Below are positions 6,266-13,452 of a DNA stretch of 34,967 nucleotides, one piece after another; the stretch's first letter is position 1; each line of letters opens with the position of its first letter. The DNA lies in assembly GCA_004558145.1 (NCBI GenBank), contig SFDQ01000015.1, positions 1-34,967 of the forward strand, in the 5' to 3' direction. The notes beneath the pieces were generated by a model that saw only the letters and a list, made by a program, of their open reading frames with translations, had not been told where the DNA came from and made no database searches. A program made the position numbers and the translations under genes. The stretch is from Oscillospiraceae bacterium (GTDB lineage: Bacteria > Bacillota_A > Clostridia > Oscillospirales > Ruminococcaceae).

Positions 6266-7359
6266 GCAGCATGGAGCAGGAGGATTTTGTCTTTCTGGAA
6301 GCGCTGAACCAGCGGGGAACGGTTTTTCTGGCGCGCCAGCGGTCCAGCGGGCGCATCCTGGTGGCGCGGCAGGTGTCCGGCGGCCAGACGGAGATATTTG
6401 AGACGCTGCGGGCGATGAACGCCAAACATGTGCCCGCGGTCCGGGCCATCGAAGCCCGGCAGGACGGCACGGCCTTTGTCTATGAGGACTACATCCAGGG
6501 CGTGACCCTGCGCCAGCGGATGGAAGAAGGCCCGCCGCTGACCAGGGAGGACGCGGTGTGGCTCGGCCGGCAGCTGTGCCAGGCGCTGGCCCCTCTGCAC
6601 AGAGAGAACATCGTCCACCGGGACATCAAGCCGGAGAACATCGTGCTCGGCGCCGATTCGCAGGTGTACCTCATCGACTTCGGCATCGCCCGCTTTGAAA
6701 AGGCGGGCCGCAGCGCGGACACCACCTTGCTGGGCACCCATGGATATGCCGCGCCGGAACAGTTCGGCTTTTGCCAGAGCGACGCCCGCGCGGACATCTA
6801 CTCCCTCGGGGTGGTGCTGAATCAGGTGGTGACCGGCGCGTTCCCCAACGAGGCGCGGGCCGACGGCCTGCTGGGGGAGGTCATTGCCAGGTGCACGAAT
6901 CTCGACCCGCAGCAGCGCTATTCCAACGTGCGGGAGCTGGACGCCGCGCTGGCGGCATTGCCGTGCAGGCGGGCCGCGCCGCCGCGGCCCGCCGCCCGGA
7001 CAGGCTACCCCTACCCGTTGTGCCTTGTGCCGGGCTTCCGGTCCGGGTCCGGCCAGAAGGCGCTGGCAGCGGTGGCGGCGGCATTCTGGTTCTTTGTGTT
7101 TGCAGCGGCGGGATATTCTACCGCCGCGGGCGACCCGGTGGAATGTCTGATCGTGACCGGGGTGCTGGCGATCCCGGTGGGGAGCTATGTGCTGGTGTTT
7201 GACCTCTTCGGCATACAGCGGCACATCCCCATTTTGAACAAGGCGCAGGGCAGGGGAATGCGCATCGCCGCCACAGCGGCGGCCGTCCTGCTCTGGGCCG
7301 CCGCGGCTTTTTTGATCACGGTGCTCGCGGCTGCGGCCCTCAAAGCGGTCCTTCAATGA
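6262..7359 (+). CDS. Membrane Ser/Thr protein kinase-like protein, atypical N-lobe
   Basis: A 365-residue protein with an N-terminal kinase fold and a C-terminal membrane part. The catalytic loop IVHRDIKPEN (H119-N126, D121, K123), the DFG motif (D139) and APE (about 164-166) are intact. In the N-lobe the glycine loop is poor (LNQRGTVFLAR), and the VAIK lysine position reads VARQ (34-37), so the usual ATP-anchoring lysine is missing. R36 might replace it, or the protein may be a weak kinase or pseudokinase. Three TM segments follow a Pro/Arg-rich linker (about 265-365), anchoring it with the kinase domain inside the cell. GTG 6262 is preferred over ATG 6271 because GAGGTGAT (6248-6255), a near-perfect Shine-Dalgarno sequence, is 6 bases upstream and the start overlaps the HTH stop. 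Confidence 0.82.
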   Translation: MSSMEQEDFVFLEALNQRGTVFLARQRSSGRILVARQVSGGQTEIFETLRAMNAKHVPAVRAIEARQDGTAFVYEDYIQGVTLRQRMEEGPPLTREDAVWLGRQLCQALAPLHRENIVHRDIKPENIVLGADSQVYLIDFGIARFEKAGRSADTTLLGTHGYAAPEQFGFCQSDARADIYSLGVVLNQVVTGAFPNEARADGLLGEVIARCTNLDPQQRYSNVRELDAALAALPCRRAAPPRPAARTGYPYPLCLVPGFRSGSGQKALAAVAAAFWFFVFAAAGYSTAAGDPVECLIVTGVLAIPVGSYVLVFDLFGIQRHIPILNKAQGRGMRIAATAAAVLLWAAAAFLITVLAAAALKAVLQ

Positions 7360-7458
7360 TTTTTTGCCCAGTCTGCTGGCAGCCCACCAAATGCGTCCAA
7401 ACCCGGTATATACTGTGAGAAGCATACCGCGATTTGGTCGCAGGAGGAGGCTTTTCAA

Positions 7459-8334
7459 ATGAAAAAGGCAGTATCTTTTTTTCTGGCATTGCTGCTGGCT
7501 CTCGGCTGTGCGGGCTGTTCCGGCGCGCAGACCTCGGAGCCGGCCCAAACGCCGTCCGGGCCGGCGTCTCTGCCGCAGTCAGAGGCACAGCCCGCCCCGC
7601 AGGCAGTCACTTTGCCCCAAACCGTTCTCTACGATGAGGAGGGGATAAAAATCACCGCCACGGGGCTCAGCGAGGGCTCTCTGTTCGGCCCGCAAATTGA
7701 TCTGGTCATCGAAAACAACTCGGACGCGGGGGTGGCCGTCCAGTCCGGCGTGTGCACTGTGAACGGATGGGTGATCGAAAGCACCCTTTCCCAGGAAGTG
7801 CTGCCGGGCAAAAAGGCCGAGACGGGCCTGACCCTGCTGCAGACGGACCTGGACAACGCCCGGGTGGAGACCATTGCCCAGATCGAGTGTGAACTGCGGC
7901 TGATCGACCCCGACAACTTCCAGACGCTGGCACAAAGCGGCCCCATCGCCCTTGCCACCGACGCCGCCCTGCCGGACCCGTATCAGCCGGAGGGCACGGA
8001 ACTGTATGCCGGCGAGGGAGTTCGCATCGTGGCGCTGGAACAGGCCGACTCGCTGATGGGCAAAAGCGTGCGGCTCTGCATCGAGAACAACAGCGAACAG
8101 CGGCGCGTGTTCACCGCCTCCGATGTTTCGGTGGACGGCTACATGACGGACGGCAGCCTTTACGCCGAGATCCCCGCCGGGCGCAGGGCGATGTGCGATC
8201 TTCTTCTGCTGGACAGCGAAGAAAACAGCGACCGGCTGGAGCAAATGTCCTCCCTTGAATTCACTCTGAACAGCACCGACCCGGACGATTTCACCGACCG
8301 CACCGCGCTGGGGCCGTTCACGCTGACGTTCTGA
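7459..8334 (+). CDS. Lipoprotein with two tandem repeat domains, unknown function
   Basis: A 291-residue secreted lipoprotein. The signal peptide MKKAVSFFLALLLALGCAGC gives a lipobox cysteine at 17 or 20, followed by a Ser/Pro/Ala/Gln-rich linker. Two homologous halves follow. Each starts with an I.I..L.Q/ATGLS-like strand, contains a copy of LxIENNSxxxxxV (about residues 82-95 and 194-208), and later GYM/GWVIESTL/SLYAE and IDPDNF/TDPDDF. The pattern suggests two beta-sandwich domains facing the cell surface. Function is not recognised. A GGAGGA ribosome binding site precedes ATG 7459. TATACT at 7409-7414 may be its -10, but no convincing -35 is seen. It may form a transcript with the small membrane protein 20 bases downstream. 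Confidence 0.8.
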   Translation: MKKAVSFFLALLLALGCAGCSGAQTSEPAQTPSGPASLPQSEAQPAPQAVTLPQTVLYDEEGIKITATGLSEGSLFGPQIDLVIENNSDAGVAVQSGVCTVNGWVIESTLSQEVLPGKKAETGLTLLQTDLDNARVETIAQIECELRLIDPDNFQTLAQSGPIALATDAALPDPYQPEGTELYAGEGVRIVALEQADSLMGKSVRLCIENNSEQRRVFTASDVSVDGYMTDGSLYAEIPAGRRAMCDLLLLDSEENSDRLEQMSSLEFTLNSTDPDDFTDRTALGPFTLTF

Positions 8335-8354
8335 AGAAAGGGAGGAAAGAAACC

Positions 8355-8702
8355 ATGAAAACCGGAAAACTGGTCATCGGCATCCTGAGCATCGTGCTCT
8401 TTCTGCTGGTCAGCCTGCAGTCCTGCGCCGCCGGCCTGGCAAACACCCTTGCGGAGAACGGCGAAGTGAGCGGCAGCGCGGGTTTTGTGCTGGCGCTGGG
8501 GCTGCTTGTGGCGGGCATCGTCAACATCTGCACCCGCAAAGGGGGCAAAGGCGGCTATGTGGCCGCGGGATTCCACATCCTGCCCGCGCTGTTTGCCCTG
8601 CCGAGCGCAGGCAGCTACTCCGATCTTTACATCTGGGCCGCACTCAGCATCGCCTTCGGCGTGTTCACCATCATCGCGACCAAAAAAACGAACCGCCTGT
8701 GA
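8355..8702 (+). CDS. Small four-helix membrane protein, unknown
   Basis: A 115-residue, highly hydrophobic protein. The segments LVIGILSIVLFLLVSLQSC, AGFVLALGLLVAGIVNIC, GYVAAGFHILPALFAL and LYIWAALSIAFGVFTIIA look like four TM helices with short, Gly/Lys-rich loops and a basic tail KKTNRL. Ribosome binding site GGAGG (8341-8345) is 9 bases upstream. It is the last gene of the lipoprotein transcript and a terminator follows. No family is recognised; a small membrane partner of the preceding lipoprotein is possible from position alone. Confidence 0.75.
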   Translation: MKTGKLVIGILSIVLFLLVSLQSCAAGLANTLAENGEVSGSAGFVLALGLLVAGIVNICTRKGGKGGYVAAGFHILPALFALPSAGSYSDLYIWAALSIAFGVFTIIATKKTNRL

Positions 8703-8717
8703 TATTTCATCAGCAGT

Positions 8718-8750
8718 GGGCTCCCGGCCTTGGCCGGTAGCCCTTTTTTT
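8718..8750 (+). terminator. Terminator after the small membrane protein
   Basis: GGGCTCCCGGCC (8718-8729) pairs with GGCCGGTAGCCC (8732-8743) with one C-T mismatch, followed by seven T. Confidence 0.88.
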
Positions 8751-8868
8751 GCAGCACCGGGCCGGAGGAAAAAAGTCCGACCTATGGGATGCATCCTCTG
8801 CTATACTGGGCACAGAAGGGCAAAAGTGAGCTCCGCATCCGCAAACGCCGGCCTCTTTGCGGAAAAAG

Positions 8869-8884
8869 AAACAATATATTGACT
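8869..8884. promoter_or_regulatory. NrdR box 1
   Basis: AAACAATATATTGACT fits the 16-bp NrdR consensus acaCwAtATaTwGtgt, with a perfect palindromic core CAATATATTG (8872-8881). It overlaps the -35 hexamer of nrdJ (8879-8884). NrdR represses ribonucleotide reductase genes when bound (d)ATP is high. Confidence 0.85.
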
Positions 8885-8907
8885 TTTTGCCTCGCGAGAA
8901 CTACTAT
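8879..8907 (+). promoter_or_regulatory. nrdJ promoter
   Basis: TTGACT (8879-8884), a 17-bp spacer and TACTAT (8902-8907). Both hexamers lie inside NrdR boxes. A second extended -10-like sequence, TGCTATACT, lies at 8799-8807 without a good -35. The 8752-8868 stretch otherwise shows only a short hairpin (CCGCAAA 8839-8845 with TTTGCGG 8856-8862). Confidence 0.75.
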
Positions 8908-8916
8908 ATATGGTGT
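8901..8916. promoter_or_regulatory. NrdR box 2
   Basis: CTACTATATATGGTGT matches the NrdR consensus at nearly all conserved positions. Its centre is 32 bp (three helical turns) from box 1 with a 16-bp gap, the known tandem NrdR spacing. It covers the -10 of nrdJ. Confidence 0.87.
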
Positions 8917-8947
8917 ATCCTGCAAACAACGTTGGGAGGGACCAAAA

Positions 8948-11293
8948 ATGAACGTACGCAAGCGCAGCGGCAAAGTCGTGCCCTTTGACGCTGAATTCAT
9001 ACGCCGCGCCGTCACGCTGGCGGCGGCCGCCGCCGGGGAGCATGAGCCCCAGCGGGTGGACGACGTCACCGCCGCGGTGGAAGAGAGACTGGCCGCCGCA
9101 GGCCAGGACATCGTGGACATCGAGCGCATCCAGGACGCGGTGGAGGAGACCCTGTTTGAAAAGCAGCTCTACCGCACCGCCAAGACCTACATCCTCTACC
9201 GGGTGCAGAAGGAGAAAGAGCGCACCAGCGGCGAGTGGAAAGAGGGCATCCTGACCCGCGAATTCCTCAGCCCCTACAAGCACGCGCCCAACCCCATGGA
9301 GCAGCTGGGCGCCTTCGTCTACACCCGCACCTACTCCCGCTATCTGCCCCAGCAGGGCCGCCGGGAGTTCTGGTGGGAGACGGTGCGCCGCGCGGTGGAA
9401 TACAACGCATCGCTGGCCCCCACGCCCCGGGAAGAGGCGGAAAAACTCTACGATAACATCTACAATCTGCGGCAGTTCTTGTCCGGCCGCACCCTGTGGG
9501 TGGGCGGCACGCCGGTGGCGGAAAAGTACCCCATGGCCAACTACAACTGCGCCTTCACCGTCATCAACGATTTCGTGGCCTACCACGACCTGTTCTATCT
9601 GCTGATGGTGGGCAGCGGCGTGGGCGTGCGGGTGCTCAAATCCGACGCGGACCAGCTGCCGCCGGTGCGCACCGATTTGAAAATTCTGCACAAGTCTTAT
9701 GACCCGGTGCCCGCAGGCGAGCGGCTGGAATACACCAACCTCACCTTCCAGCGGGACACCGCTACCCTTGCCATCGGCGACTCCAAGGAGGGCTGGGCCC
9801 AGGCGCTGACCCGCTACTTCGAGCTCATCACCAACCGGGAGTATGAGGGCGTGACCACCCTGGTGGTGAATTACGACTCCATCCGCCCGAAGGGCGAGCG
9901 GCTCAAGACCTTCGGCGGCACCGCCAGTGGTTCCGGCTCCATGATGACCATGCTGGACAAAATACACAAGGTGGTCACCGCCGCCGGCGCCCGGGACGGC
10001 GCTGTGCGCACCCAGCTGCGGCCCATCGACCTTTTGGACATCGCCAACATCATCGGCGAAAACGTGGTTTCCGGCGGCGTGCGCCGCACCTCGGAAATTG
10101 GCCTGGTGGATGCGGACGACGAGACCTGCATCCAGGCCAAGTCCAACCTTTACCGCCAGGTGAACGGCCACTGGGAGATCGACAAGTCCATCGCCCACCG
10201 CCAGATGAGCAACAACTCCATCTTCTACCGCGAAAAGCCCACCCGTGAAAAGCTGCACTGGCACATCCAGCAGATGCGCTATTCCGGCGAGCCGGGCTGG
10301 ATCAACGAGGAGGCGGGCCTCAAGCGCCGCCCCAACTTCTGCGGCTGCAACCCCTGCGGCGAGATTTTGCTGGATTCCAACGGCCTGTGCAACCTGACCA
10401 CCGTGAACGTGATGGCCTTTGTGGGCGAGGACGGCACGCTGGACAAGGCCGGCCTGCTGGAGGCGCAGCGCCTTTCCGCCCGGGCGGGCTACCGCATGAC
10501 CTGCCGCGAGCTGGAGATGTACCGCTGGGACCGGGTGCAGAAGCGCGACCGGCTGCTGGGCTGCTCCCTCACCGGCTGGCAGGACATGGTCAACGCCACC
10601 GGCATGGACCGCGCCCAGCAGGCCGAACTGTTGGACGCCCTGCGGGCCGAGGCCCGCAAAGCCGCGGACGAGATGGCGGCCCAGCTGGGCGGCAACCGTC
10701 CGCTGCTGGTGACCACCCTGAAGCCGGAGGGCACCCTGTCCCTGCTGCCCACCGTGTCCAGCGGCGTGCACTACTCTCATTCGCCTTACTACATCCGCCG
10801 CGTGCGCATCACCGCCACCGACCCCCTGTGCCGCGTCTGCGAGGAACTGGGCTACCCGGTGCTGCCGGAGGTGGGCCAGGACCCGGAGGACCCCACCACC
10901 AAGGTGCTGGAGTTCCCGGTGAAGGCCCCCGCCGGGCGGGTGAAGGGCGACGTGACCGCCATCGAGCAGCTGGAAAACTACAAGATGTTCATGGAACACT
11001 ATGTGGACCACAACTGCTCCATCACCGTGCACGTGCGGGACAACGAGTGGGACGACGTGGAGCAGTGGGTCTGGGACCACTGGGACGATGTGGTGGCCCT
11101 TTCCTTCCTGAGCTACGACGACAGCTTCTACGATCTGCTGCCCTATGAGGCGATCGACAAAGAGGAGTACGAGCGCCGCAAGGCGGAGATGCGCCCCTTT
11201 AACCCGGCGCTGCTCTGCCGCTACGAGCACGAGGAGACCGAGCTGGACATCGGCGCCTCCGACTGCGTGAACGGCGTGTGCCCCATCCGCTGA
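8948..11293 (+). CDS. nrdJ: Adenosylcobalamin-dependent ribonucleotide reductase, class II monomeric type
   Basis: A 781-residue enzyme that reduces ribonucleotides to deoxyribonucleotides using coenzyme B12. Residues 1-90 form an ATP-cone (NVRKRSGKVVPFD...), the allosteric activity site. The catalytic part follows the Lactobacillus RTPR layout: C201 (NYNCAFTV) and C481 (GLCNL) as the redox pair, C470 as thiyl-radical cysteine and E472 (NPCGE). The C470-C481 spacing of 11 is the same as C408-C419 in RTPR. The C-terminal shuttle pair is C773/C778 (DCVNGVC). It needs no separate beta subunit. ATG 8948 is preferred: it follows GGGAGGG (8934-8940) and lies 41 bases past the -10. Two NrdR boxes over the promoter predict repression by NrdR, encoded elsewhere. 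It is monocistronic. Confidence 0.95.
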   Translation: MNVRKRSGKVVPFDAEFIRRAVTLAAAAAGEHEPQRVDDVTAAVEERLAAAGQDIVDIERIQDAVEETLFEKQLYRTAKTYILYRVQKEKERTSGEWKEGILTREFLSPYKHAPNPMEQLGAFVYTRTYSRYLPQQGRREFWWETVRRAVEYNASLAPTPREEAEKLYDNIYNLRQFLSGRTLWVGGTPVAEKYPMANYNCAFTVINDFVAYHDLFYLLMVGSGVGVRVLKSDADQLPPVRTDLKILHKSYDPVPAGERLEYTNLTFQRDTATLAIGDSKEGWAQALTRYFELITNREYEGVTTLVVNYDSIRPKGERLKTFGGTASGSGSMMTMLDKIHKVVTAAGARDGAVRTQLRPIDLLDIANIIGENVVSGGVRRTSEIGLVDADDETCIQAKSNLYRQVNGHWEIDKSIAHRQMSNNSIFYREKPTREKLHWHIQQMRYSGEPGWINEEAGLKRRPNFCGCNPCGEILLDSNGLCNLTTVNVMAFVGEDGTLDKAGLLEAQRLSARAGYRMTCRELEMYRWDRVQKRDRLLGCSLTGWQDMVNATGMDRAQQAELLDALRAEARKAADEMAAQLGGNRPLLVTTLKPEGTLSLLPTVSSGVHYSHSPYYIRRVRITATDPLCRVCEELGYPVLPEVGQDPEDPTTKVLEFPVKAPAGRVKGDVTAIEQLENYKMFMEHYVDHNCSITVHVRDNEWDDVEQWVWDHWDDVVALSFLSYDDSFYDLLPYEAIDKEEYERRKAEMRPFNPALLCRYEHEETELDIGASDCVNGVCPIR

Positions 11294-11302
11294 TTTGACT
11301 GC

Positions 11303-11341
11303 AAAAAACCGCCTGCCCCGCGAAAGGGGCAGGCGGTTTTT
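11303..11341. terminator. Bidirectional terminator between nrdJ and the first two-component operon
   Basis: A 16-bp stem (11304-11319 with 11326-11341) with loop GCGAAA, flanked by an A-run on the left and a T-run on the right. It can terminate nrdJ on the plus strand and the histidine kinase operon on the minus strand. Confidence 0.92.
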
Positions 11342-11352
11342 GTATGAGAAAT

Positions 11353-12636
11353 TCAGCGCCCGGCAGGCAGCTCCAGGCAGAAGGCGGCCCCGCCGCCGGG
11401 AGCGTCCTCCACCCAGAGGCGGCCGCCGTGCAGCGCCGTCAGTTCGGCGGCCACCGCAAGGCCCAGCCCGTGGTGACGGGGGTCCTCGCCGGTGTTCCGG
11501 CCCCGGTAAAAACGTTCGAAAATGCGCTTTTTGTCGCAGTCCGCCACGCCGGGGCCGTGGTCCGCCACCCAAAAGCGCACCCTCCCGCCCCGTTCGGCAA
11601 GGCCCAGTTCTATCTCGCTGCCCTCCGGGGCAAAGCGCAGGGCATTGTCCACCAGAATGGCCAGCAGCTGCCGCAGGCGATAAGCGTCCGCCTCCACCGG
11701 GGGCAAGGCCTTTTCGGGCAGGCGCACGGCCAGCCGCCGCTCCCGCTTCTTCGCCAGCGGTTCCATGCCCTCGGCAAAGTCCAGAAGGAAGGTGTCGGGC
11801 GCGATGCTCTCCCGGCGCAGCCGGGCGCGGGCGCTGGCCCCGGCGCTGAGCAGCAGCAGTTCGTCCACCAGCGCGCCCATCCGCTTTGCCTCGCCGTCGA
11901 TGACCGCAAGGTACCGCTGCGCCTGGTCCGGCTGGCGGGCGGCGGCCCCGGCATTGGCCCGTATCACCGCCAGCGGGGTGCGCAGTTCGTGGCCGGCGGC
12001 GCTCAAAAACTGCTGCTGCTGGTCCATGGCCCGGGCCACCGGGCGCACCGCCCGGCCCGCGATGAACCAGCCCGCCAACCCAAGGCCGGCCCACCCGGCT
12101 GCGGCCACCAGCGCGAACAGGGCGGCCATCCGCAGGGCGTGGGCCCGCTCGGGGCCAAGGTCCTGCACCGCCACAAGGCTCGTCCACCGGCTGCCGGCAC
12201 CGCCGCCCAGCCGCACTTCGCCCCGCCAGCTGCTGCCTTGGGCCGAAAAGGTGAAGCTGGCGCTCTGGCTGCCCGCCAGGGGCGGCGCGTCGGCCAGAAG
12301 GCCCTGCTGTTCTTCGGCGGCCCGCTTTGCTGCCTCCAGCAGGGCCCGCTCCTCTTCGCTCAGGCGCAGGCTGTGGAGCAGGGGAGCCCCGTTCTCAGTC
12401 AGCAGCACCTTCATGCCGTTCTGGGCCTCCAGCCGCGCCAGCCAGTCGCCGTCCAGCTGGTCGTAGCGGTCCCACTGGTATTGCAGCTGGGTCACCGCAG
12501 TTTCAAAGGCGGAGCGGCGGCTGTCCGAGTACTGGCGGCAGGTCACGCCGAAGGCGAACAGCAGCGCCCCGGTGAGCACCGCCCCGGTGAGCAGCGCCGC
12601 CAGCAGGGTGATGCGCGCCCGCAGCCGCCTCAGCAT
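11353..12636 (-). CDS. Sensor histidine kinase (module 1)
   Basis: A 427-residue membrane kinase. TM1 is about 9-31, an extracytoplasmic sensor of about 140 residues with no recognised fold follows, and TM2 is about 170-194. The dimerisation/phosphoacceptor helix is SAAGHELRTPL with H216. The ATPase domain has the N box (N331, LVDNALRFAPEG), G1 DHGPGV (about 359-364) and G2 HGLGLAVA (about 389-396). ATG (12636-12634) overlaps the regulator stop by 7 bases, so it is cotranscribed and coupled with the response regulator at 12630. Its C-terminal stretch GGRLWVEDAPGGG...LPAGR is nearly identical to that of the module 2 kinase at 15609-16868, showing a duplicated pair. The divergent lipoprotein gene at 13453 is its likely target. 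Confidence 0.93.
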   Translation of the reverse strand: MLRRLRARITLLAALLTGAVLTGALLFAFGVTCRQYSDSRRSAFETAVTQLQYQWDRYDQLDGDWLARLEAQNGMKVLLTENGAPLLHSLRLSEEERALLEAAKRAAEEQQGLLADAPPLAGSQSASFTFSAQGSSWRGEVRLGGGAGSRWTSLVAVQDLGPERAHALRMAALFALVAAAGWAGLGLAGWFIAGRAVRPVARAMDQQQQFLSAAGHELRTPLAVIRANAGAAARQPDQAQRYLAVIDGEAKRMGALVDELLLLSAGASARARLRRESIAPDTFLLDFAEGMEPLAKKRERRLAVRLPEKALPPVEADAYRLRQLLAILVDNALRFAPEGSEIELGLAERGGRVRFWVADHGPGVADCDKKRIFERFYRGRNTGEDPRHHGLGLAVAAELTALHGGRLWVEDAPGGGAAFCLELPAGR

Positions 12637-13310
12637 GGGTCTGCCTCCAGCCGGTAGCCCGCGCCCCGCCGGGTGACCAGCTCCATCCGGCTGCCCACCA
12701 GCCGCAGGCGGCGGCGCACCAGATGGATGTAGTTGTCGATGTTGCCGCTCTCCACGTCGCTGTCCGGCCCCCACACGTTCAGCAGGATGCGCTCCCGGGG
12801 CAGGGTGACGCCGGGGTTGCGGAGAAAAAGCTCCAGCAGGGCGCACTCCCGCTGGGAGAGGGTGTGGGCCCCCGCGGGTCCGGTGAGCAGCCGGTCCTGC
12901 ACCCGCAGCTCCACATCGCCCCGGCGCAGGGCGGTGCCGCCCTCCCACTCGGCGGGGCGGCGGCCCAGCGCCCGCACCCGGGCCAGCAGTTCCTCGGCGG
13001 CAAAGGGCTTGGCCAGATAGTCGTCCGCTCCTGCGTCCAGGCCCGCCACCCGGTCGCCCACCGCGTCCAGGGCGGTGAGCATCAGCACCGGCGTGCGCAC
13101 CCCCGCCCCGCGGGCCTGCCGCAGCACATCAAGCCCGTCCATCCCCGGCAGCATCCGGTCCAGCAGCGCCAGATCGCAGCCCCCGGAACAAAGAGCATCC
13201 AGCCCGTCCGGGCCGTTGGCGCAGCATTCCACGGTGTAGCCGCAGGCGGCGAGGGTGTCCCGCAGCGCCTCCCGCAGATCTTTTTCATCTTCCACCAGTA
13301 AAATTCTCAC
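12630..13310 (-). CDS. OmpR/PhoB-family response regulator (module 1)
   Basis: 226 residues. The receiver domain (1-115) has acidic pocket E7/D8, phosphoacceptor D51 (LALLDRMLPGMDG), T79 and K101 (LAKPF). The winged-helix DNA-binding domain (about 125-226) ends in the typical DNYIHLVRRRLR...TRRGAGYRLE. It would be phosphorylated by the kinase at 11353-12636 and bind direct repeats. The four CTCTAA/TTAGAG half-sites at 13364-13403, directly upstream of its own gene, are the obvious binding site. This implies control of both the divergent lipoprotein gene and its own operon. Confidence 0.95.
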   Translation of the reverse strand: MRILLVEDEKDLREALRDTLAACGYTVECCANGPDGLDALCSGGCDLALLDRMLPGMDGLDVLRQARGAGVRTPVLMLTALDAVGDRVAGLDAGADDYLAKPFAAEELLARVRALGRRPAEWEGGTALRRGDVELRVQDRLLTGPAGAHTLSQRECALLELFLRNPGVTLPRERILLNVWGPDSDVESGNIDNYIHLVRRRLRLVGSRMELVTRRGAGYRLEADPC

Positions 13311-13343
13311 AACGCCACCCGGCCTTTCCTCGAGAGTGATACA

Positions 13344-13373
13344 ATTATACTACCACGCTTTGCCTCTAAACAA
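13344..13373 (-). promoter_or_regulatory. Promoter of two-component operon 1
   Basis: On the minus strand, TATAAT (13349-13344) with TTGTTT (13373-13368) 18 bp upstream. The -35 lies within the CTCTAA repeats, so the bound regulator should affect it. Confidence 0.6.
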
Positions 13374-13403
13374 TCTCTAAAAAAACTTAGAGGCAGCTTA
13401 GAG
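13364..13403. promoter_or_regulatory. Four-half-site operator of module 1
   Basis: CTCTAA at 13364-13369 and 13375-13380 (11 bp apart) face the inverted copies TTAGAG at 13387-13392 and 13398-13403 (also 11 bp apart), with 6 bp between the pairs. OmpR-family regulators bind direct repeats at about this period, so two regulator dimers could bind back to back between the divergent promoters. Confidence 0.82.
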
Positions 13404-13410
13404 AGTTCCC

Positions 13411-13419
13411 TGCTACAAT
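13411..13419 (+). promoter_or_regulatory. -10 of the module 1 lipoprotein gene
   Basis: Extended -10 TGCTACAAT (13411-13419). The expected -35 position (about 13391-13396) has no match to TTGACA and lies inside the right-hand TTAGAG repeats. The last repeat ends 10 bp before the -10, as expected for an activator-dependent promoter. Confidence 0.65.
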
Positions 13420-13452
13420 GACGGCAAACAAGCACCCAAAGGAGGAACTGGC

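Noticed and set aside
8752..8947. Cobalamin riboswitch before the B12-dependent nrdJ
   Set aside because: The leader after the -10 is only about 40 bases and has no B12-box; control is explained by NrdR boxes.
8801..12187. Very long open frame on the minus strand across nrdJ
   Set aside because: It lies opposite nrdJ and out of frame with the kinase. It has Ala/Gly/His/Arg-biased composition, as expected for antisense of GC-rich coding DNA, and no motif.
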